The translations under genes were made by a program, and so were the position numbers. The notes beneath the pieces were generated by a model that had not been told where the DNA came from, did not search any database, and saw only the letters and a program-made list of their open reading frames with translations. A DNA stretch of 64,000 bases from Leptodontidium sp. MPI-SDFR-AT-0119 (lineage: Eukaryota; Ascomycota; Leotiomycetes; Helotiales; Leptodontidiaceae): the NCBI GenBank assembly GCA_020726505.1, contig JAHLEZ010000054.1, positions 34,452 through 98,451 on the forward strand, given 5' to 3'. This document shows, piece by piece, positions 58,355 to 64,000 of this stretch (its first letter is position 1; each line of letters begins with the position of its first letter).

Positions 58355-58819
58355 ATGTGTTTCGGAAGCAAACCCAAAGTCCAATATTATGGCCAGCCTG
58401 CTGCGGGGCCGAGGCCTCATAATCCGTACTCGGGTGCGCCTATGAGGTATGTTTCCCCCTCTCTTCCTTCCTTACTTATTCTTACTCCTTCCTCCTTCCT
58501 GCTCCTTCTGTTTTGCTTCTTCTGTTCACTAGGCTGTATTATAAGAGTAAGAACACTAACGCCCATCCCCAGAAAATCCAAACATCACTACAACAACTCC
58601 GCAGCCGCGGGCATGTATGTCGATTCCAGCGGCGGAGGGGGAGGTGGAGACGGAGGCGGCCATCACGGCCATCATGGACATCATGGTGGTGGTGGAGGAG
58701 GATGGTTTGGAGGTGATGGAGGGGGCGGAGGTGATGGAGGGGGCGGATGGGGTGGTGGCGATGGTGGAGGAGGAGGTGGTGGAGGGGGAGGTGATGGTGG
58801 GGGAGGGGGTGGATGTTAG
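58355..58819 (+). CDS. Small Gly/His-rich protein with MCFGSK start
   Basis: Two exons, 58355-58446 and 58573-58819, with a 126-nt intron (GTATGT...CCCCAG), encode 112 residues. The N terminus MCFGSKPK resembles a group of small fungal proteins starting MCFG. A Cys in this position could be lipid-modified, but that is inference. From about residue 50 the protein is almost entirely Gly with Asp, His and Trp, including HHGHHGHHGG, and ends in Cys. The His repeats could bind metal. The sequence around is also G-rich, so low-complexity DNA is partly responsible. Function is unknown. Confidence 0.65.
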   Translation: MCFGSKPKVQYYGQPAAGPRPHNPYSGAPMRYVSPSLPSLLILTPSSFLLLLFCFFCSLGCIIRVRTLTPIPRKSKHHYNNSAAAGMYVDSSGGGGGGDGGGHHGHHGHHGGGGGGWFGGDGGGGGDGGGGWGGGDGGGGGGGGGGDGGGGGGC

Positions 58820-59239
58820 ATGTCTTAGTGGGAGAGGGGGAGGAAGGAAAGGAGGGAGGGGAGCGTTATGATACCATGATTTGAAGTGTATTTTTATGAC
58901 GAATTTTGTTGGATTGCGAGGAGATTGCTACAGGATGTTAATGAAGACTTTATGATGCCAATTAATTGCTATTCTACCCATATTCGCAAACCTTCACTAG
59001 TGATGTGGGATGATGAAGTAAGAGGCTTCGTCACCAGCCAGCTTCGACCCAGGACCAGGAGAGATATCCAAATACCAAAAACAACAGTGAGACAAGATGA
59101 TTAGAAATTTGCACATTTCCAGCTTGCGGGAATTAAACTATCTTATTACTATTAATTCTATTCCCAGATTCCCTCAGTCGCATCAGCACATCCCCCATCC
59201 GATGTTACGCCTTAACCAGTCCATACCCAGAAAGCATCC
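58820..59239. other. Spacer, no gene seen
   Basis: The convergent 3' regions of the Gly-rich gene and ykt6. Nothing is recognised. Confidence 0.5.
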
Positions 59240-60131
59240 CTACATAACCACACAACACGAATTCTGTTTCTTCGCCTGCTCTACAAAACATCAGCTACAT
59301 CCCCACTAACATCTGCTTTTATCCATTTAAGAAAACAAGAAGATGGAGAAGAAGGGAAAAAATAACTCACTATAAAACAATTTACTCTGCCCACTCAACC
59401 CCTCACTCTTCGCCACCAAATCCTCTAACTTCACATTCCTCTCCAACACACTCTCAATAGTCTTGTGCAGCACGATCTTCGTCTCATCCAGTTCCCGCTG
59501 CACCCTCATCACACTATCCACATTCTCCGGATCTTGATACTGCAGTAAATACCCTCTCAGGTTAGGTAGGTCAAGAGTTGTGTTTAATGACGCGTTTGCG
59601 GATGTGGTGGTGAATGAGGAGAGTGGGTGGAGAGTTAGGAACTCGTCCATAATTTTGGAGAGAATTTGATGCGCGATTAGAGACGGGTAGGTTTGTTCTG
59701 TTATGAGTATGCTGCAGAGTCCGGATTGGTGGGCGTAGGCGTGGCATGTGGATTCTACAATGGGAAACCGAGAACTTGGTTAGTTGGAGTGACTCGAGCT
59801 TGTTCTTTTGTTAATCGGATAAGTAATCTTACCGTTTGATTCGACGTCTTGTCTTTGGCCGGGTCGAGTACGTTCTGCTATTGTTTTTGCGGAGAAGGTC
59901 ATGAATTCGGAGACGCTGCTTAACATTAGATTGGGTTGATGTTAGGACGAGGCGGAATGGAATGGACTCGCCTGCTGCGTGTGAAGATGCCGTATGCACT
60001 TAGATCTTTCTCGGCACATAGCTCGTGAGCTGGCTTGATATCGTTCTTGAGTATCTGTTCACGTCAGAAATTGTAGTTCTCTTTTGTAACAAGAATATCT
60101 CCAGACTCACTCCAATGTAATAGATCTTCAT
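59240..60131 (-). CDS. ykt6: R-SNARE Ykt6
   Basis: Five exons, 60131-60111, 60054-59972, 59915-59833, 59754-59371 and 59280-59240, encode 203 residues (yeast Ykt6: 200). The longin domain begins MKIYYIGILKNDIKPAHEL and includes SSVSEFMTFSAKTIAERTRP and ILITEQTYPSLIAHQILSK. The R-SNARE helix carries VDSVMRVQRELDETKIVLHK. The protein ends QAKKQNSCCVVM, the double-Cys prenylation and palmitoylation signal of Ykt6. It acts in several fusion steps (ER-Golgi, intra-Golgi, vacuole). The second intron (59971-59916) starts with GC (AG|GCGAGT), and only this donor restores the conserved SSVSEF junction. The last exon encodes just 13 residues. Confidence 0.96.
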
Positions 60132-60546
60132 CTCGGCGGCTAGGAGGATTTCTTTGAGACTTGACAGTCTTGTTTGAGACTATTTTTTGGGGGTGTTTAG
60201 GAGAAAAAATTATTACAAAGTAAAGGTTGAAATGAAAAAGACATCAAGTAAATCTGGTGCCTGGATCGGTGTGTCGGAGCTGAATCGACATTGTGGCTGG
60301 GCTGTCCTCCGTACAGCTCGCATCCTCGTTCAGGCTCGCTTAATGCAAGCGATGTCTAAATATGGCTGCCTGCTTGGGCGTATTCGGGTTTTGGGACAGT
60401 CTAGAGGCAGATCCGGGGAAATTTCATTACTAATACGGTATTTAGAAGACTTGACCTATCGGATATTGACGACGGGAAATATCTTCAACGCCTTGTCCCC
60501 AATTTTAAAACCACCAGAAAACGACGTCTCATCACACCACCTCTGC
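60132..60546. other. Spacer, no gene seen
   Basis: A 415-bp gap between the start of ykt6 and the stop of the monooxygenase. The two genes run in the same direction, so it holds the ykt6 promoter. Confidence 0.5.
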
Positions 60547-62154
60547 TCAACCTGTTGTACTACCACCAATCTCCTCCGACTGTAAAATTTCAACCTTATA
60601 CCGAACGTCGTGAAGCCAACCCATTGGATCTTTTGCATTTGGGTTCGAATTTCTACTTGACCAATCAGTCTGTGTCTCCCCAAAGAACATATCAACTTTC
60701 GCTTCAGGAACCGGACAAAATTGACTTACGCTCTCGGATCACCTCCCAGAGGAAACCAAGCAGACCCAAAATCTCTCAGCCATCTCCACCAGAATCGAGC
60801 CCCAAGACCGACAACTCCTGTCCAGTACGATTGGGTAGCCATTCTCTTGGATCGTGGGACCCGGAGACTTGCATATTCAGAGATAGCGTCATTGAATTTC
60901 AGCTCGTGGCATGTTAAAGGATTGTTCAGGAGAGAGTTCGCGAGAACGGTGGCATCTTCGATTGCAAAGCAAGCCCCTGATTTGAAGTTAGCGGTGCTTG
61001 GTTCTTCTGTTTGGATGTGGGTTAATACCTTGACCACTGCTGGGAAGCATAGCCCTCGATGCGTCTCCTATCACGACCGCGTTGTGACTTCCAATCTCGT
61101 TTACATTCCACGCTTTATGCCAAAGCGGAGCTCGTACAATCCGACTGGAGTTCTTGAATATCGCACCAAAGGTACCGGCGAAAGGGTGGAAGATGTTCTC
61201 ATGTTTTCTCAGAATCTCAACTGTGGACTCAAAAGAGTATCCTCCACAACTGACATCTGCACCATAGAGTTTCTGCGCTTGCGAAGGATCCAGATCGGGT
61301 GACCTTGCAGGTGGGAGAGCTTCCGGTAATGAGATCGTCCAGAACATCTTCCCATCCGGGAGTGCCCAAGTCGATGCAACTCCTTGGTCGAGCAGAACCC
61401 AGTGCGTATCGCCAGGCTCATTTCCTTTGCCCTCTGCATTTTCGAACCTCTCGGAAATACCATAGATACCACTGCAGAATGGAAATTCTGGCGCCCATCG
61501 AGTCTTGATATCGTCAGGCCATTGCTGCTGAATGATGAACCTCCGAACTGACGACCAATTCCCGTCTCCTCCAACTACCAGATCGGTAGTGATAAAAGTA
61601 CCATCCCCAAAAAGAAGTTTCAGTGAATTTGATGAGTCTCCCAAGGTTTCAATCTCGCTCAATTTCTTATTCCATGCCACTTCCCCTCCCAATTCCTTGA
61701 CCTTCTCGAGTAGAATCCTCTGCAAATCCCGTCGCTCAACGACCCTCAAATTCGTCTCGAGCTCAGCTTTCCATCCTGGATTCCGGATGATGTTGTACCA
61801 CTTATGCGGGCCTGCAATACCACTCTCAGATTCCTTCGTATTACTCCAAGCTCGCCAAATGTTAATACTAGTCGTCTCGGAGCTGACTTCGTGAAGGGCA
61901 TCTTTCAAACCGAGTTGGTACAGTGGAAACAGCGCATTGGAAGTCAATGCCACCGCCGCCCCAGCTGCATATGACGAGCGACCACGTTTATTGAACGACG
62001 CATCCGATGCATCGTCTGGCGGAGGCAGCTTATCGTAAATTATTGGTGTGTATTGTTTGCGAAGCGTCGGGTGAGAGAGGATTTGAAGTGCGAATACTGG
62101 GCCTGCGATGCCGGCTCCAATTATTGAAATTGTAATTTTCTTGGTGTCCGACAT
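60547..62154 (-). CDS. FAD-dependent monooxygenase
   Basis: Three exons, 62154-61029, 60976-60743 and 60695-60547, encode 502 residues. The FAD-binding dinucleotide motif IIGAGIAGPVFAL (GxGxxG) is at the N terminus. VVGGDGNWSSVRR (the DG motif) follows, then VVIGDASRAMLPSSGQG (the GD motif), whose last Gly is split by the first intron, and FAIEDATVLA. This is the group A flavoprotein hydroxylase pattern. A stop at 60728-60726 would end the protein early, but splicing inside that exon (47 nt, or 41 nt with a nearer AG) brings in a protein-like end, MFFGETQTDWSS then DPMGWLHDVRYKVEIL. The substrate is unknown. The neighbouring transporter relic suggests a former metabolic cluster. Confidence 0.85.
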
Positions 62155-62768
62155 CTTTGTTGGTCGAATAGTGAAAGGGATGAGAGATGGGATTTTTCGA
62201 GACTTGGGCAAGGGGGAAGGTGAAGCCGTCTTATGGCTGCGATGTCTTGGGTGCCTGGATCTGTGGCTTCGCTTGTTTCTAGTGTAACTCGAGATTGCTC
62301 GGCGACAAGTCTTCAGGCTGTTTTTGAAACGCATCTTGTAATTTTCCTTTTCGGAGAGAACGTCAAGAGGAAGGAGACTGGAAAGAGAAAGAAACCCCCC
62401 CCCCCGCATTGACACCGGGGAGAGAGGGGCTGTGAATAGTTTGAAGCTCCCTTTTCTATGAAGTGTGTCAGTAATTGGAAGTGTTCCTAATTTGATGCCT
62501 GCCATTGGACCCAACAATTCAATACAGGACTAACATTAACTTCAACCTTTATATCTGGAGTTTGGATTAGTTTTGCTGTAACAAAGTGATTCACAGGGGG
62601 AAGGACAGGAACTCGGGTAGGATCTTTCATTCTATCCTACGGGTCTCCCCACACTTCCATAGAACCTTAGCTACTGGTTCGGTTCGGTTTATCGGTTATT
62701 TCAATTTTAAGTATGTATAATTTTCTCCACGGCCTGCTACATAGCCAAGAAGAAAACTCTTCTGGCTT
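62155..62768. other. Spacer with C11 tract, no gene seen
   Basis: 5' region of the monooxygenase. The coding frame stays open upstream of the ATG at 62154 as far as 62517, but that part has low-complexity Arg/Ser content and no homology. A C11 run lies at 62395-62405. Confidence 0.5.
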
Positions 62769-64000
62769 TCAATCCTGTTGCTGGCTTGCTGCTTGAGGTC
62801 TGCGTCGCAAGTTTCCCAACGTATGATCATCAGTCTCGCCACGGAGCCCAACCACCACTTCAACATGCACCTTACTCAAACTCCGCTTCGAGATAAGTGC
62901 ACTAACAAGAAGTGCTGCGGCTCCAGTACACGCAAATAAAATCCACATTTGGCTCAAACTCTTGGCATAAATTTCTCACACAAGTACCTTCTGACTCGAT
63001 TCAAGTCCTTTGACTAAAAGAGCATTCGCTGCTGCTGTTTTTCCTGAAAACAAGTTCGCCACTTCATCCCCTACCGAAGCTACCAGCTGTTTGTTGTGCT
63101 TTGGCATAGAGTTCTGGAATAATACCCCGCCTAGGACGACAGAAACTGCCGTTGAAAGTTTCACGGATGAAGCAGAATGTGGATGTTGCCGTGGCGTTGT
63201 CTTTGACGAGCACGCCTGACTGTAAAGCGAGTAGTGGAGAAATATATGAAATGCCTGTCCCACACTCAGCTAGTATTTGGATGGTGATGATGATGGATAG
63301 TGGTGTTGTGACTTTGGTGAAGAAGATCAATAGAATCATGCTGACGAGAAGCAGGGAGAGGCTGATATAGATGAGCTCCCGGTAACGCCATATCTGTTAT
63401 CAGTGGACGTTCTCAATCGTTCTGATTTTGAAACTTACCTGTCTTGCGAATGGAAATGCCGCTTGCTGCACTGCTTATCGAAATCGCCAGCTGAAATGGG
63501 AGGACGAACAGTCCAGATTGCAGAGGCCCGTGGCCCTTGACCCTGTGCATAAAGCGGGAGGTAGTAAGAAGCCGAGAAATACGTCTAGACCAAAGTCAGA
63601 CATCTGCAAAATAAACACAACAATGCTTCTTACAACACCATGAATATGGGCAACCACGAGAGATGCAACGTTTGACTTGGAACTGAACAACCGAAGTGGC
63701 ATAACTGGGTAGGAAGAGAATTTCTTTTCGTTCCAGAGCAAGGGTCCAAAGATCACAAAGCTGAACACTATTAAGCAGATGACTTTCGCTGAGCTCCAAG
63801 AAAATGTCACACCCCCCCGAATTATAGTTCAAGCAGAAGGCTCAAAGTGGCTCCGATAATAGCGATACTTCCAATCCAGTCGATAGCTTTGAGCCCCGCC
63901 AAAATTGGAGTTGGTGGTGTGTCGGCAAGTTGAGGAACAAGTAGAGGGAAATGAATGACAGCCCAGAGCATGGAACTGTTTCAAAATCAGCCCAGAATCC
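62769..64000 (-). pseudogene. Decayed MFS transporter (TRI12/DHA-like), runs off the window
   Basis: Fragments in order match the C-terminal half of a 12-14 helix major facilitator drug transporter: AGLKAIDWIGSIAIIGA, VTFSWSSAKVICLIVFSFVI, PVMPLRLF, YYLPLYAQ, KGHGPLQSGLFVLPFQLA, IWRYRELIYISLSLL, CGTGISYISPLLALQ, STAVSVVLGGVLFQN and AKSLSQMWILFACTGAAALL. The frame is broken several times. There is a TAA at 63824-63822, a frame change in the G/C7 run at 63812-63818, a one-base shift near 63545-63555, another near 63165-63180, and a TGA at 62978-62976 just before the last helix. Two introns (about 63640-63592 and 63437-63394) look normal. With this many breaks it is not a functional gene unless the assembly is poor here. 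The N-terminal part lies outside the window. Confidence 0.78.

Noticed and set aside
62155..62517. N-terminal extension of the FAD monooxygenase in the open frame upstream.
   Set aside because: The GxGxxG motif sits within the first 20 residues of the ATG at 62154, as usual. The extension is low-complexity Arg/Ser sequence.

Overview
The window is genomic DNA of a filamentous ascomycete (Pezizomycotina, possibly Leotiomycetes; the class is a guess). The grounds are protein-coding genes with many 47-104 nt GT-AG introns, Pezizomycotina-type families (HET-domain proteins, DUF6536 and DUF6590 proteins), and single-copy fungal genes (yaf9, coq11, syf2, ykt6). I saw no rRNA, tRNA, CRISPR array or intact transposon. 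All exon coordinates were worked out by eye from reading frame, splice signals and remembered family conservation. No alignment was run.

Left part (1-21.97 kb). A relic of a HET (heterokaryon incompatibility) protein (about 370-1400) and a HET gene interrupted inside its HET domain (7686-6020) flank a membrane-anchored, degenerate Hsp70-like protein (4105-1986) and a short-chain dehydrogenase (5450-4603). A housekeeping block follows: yaf9 (9159-8326), coq11 (9400-10369), syf2 (11448-10478) and a predicted mitochondrial protein (11677-13332). Then come two convergent genes for polytopic membrane proteins, one uncharacterised (about 13606-14996) and one DUF6536 (17928-15217). Next is a gene-poor 4 kb stretch.

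Centre (21.97-57.02 kb). This is the remarkable part: five divergently transcribed gene pairs in a row, all with the same layout. On the minus strand is a coiled-coil protein of a family I cannot name. On the plus strand is a DUF6590 protein. The pairs are a/A (23375-21972 and 24297-25765), b/B (30489-28486 and 31016-32560), c/C (39867-37906 and 40450-42113), d/D (46483-44648 and 47176-48678) and e/E (53360-51057 and 54725-57018). A sixth coiled-coil copy (about 35575-34560) is a pseudogene with in-frame stops and has no visible DUF6590 partner. Exon structure, an exact 41-nt mini-exon in three copies, and shared flanking DNA show that the pair was duplicated as a unit. Function is unknown. 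The constant pairing suggests that the two products work together or control each other.

Right part (57-64 kb). A small Gly/His-rich protein (58355-58819), the R-SNARE ykt6 (60131-59240), an FAD-dependent monooxygenase (62154-60547) and a decayed MFS transporter that runs off the window end. The monooxygenase and the transporter lie next to each other, as in many fungal metabolic clusters.
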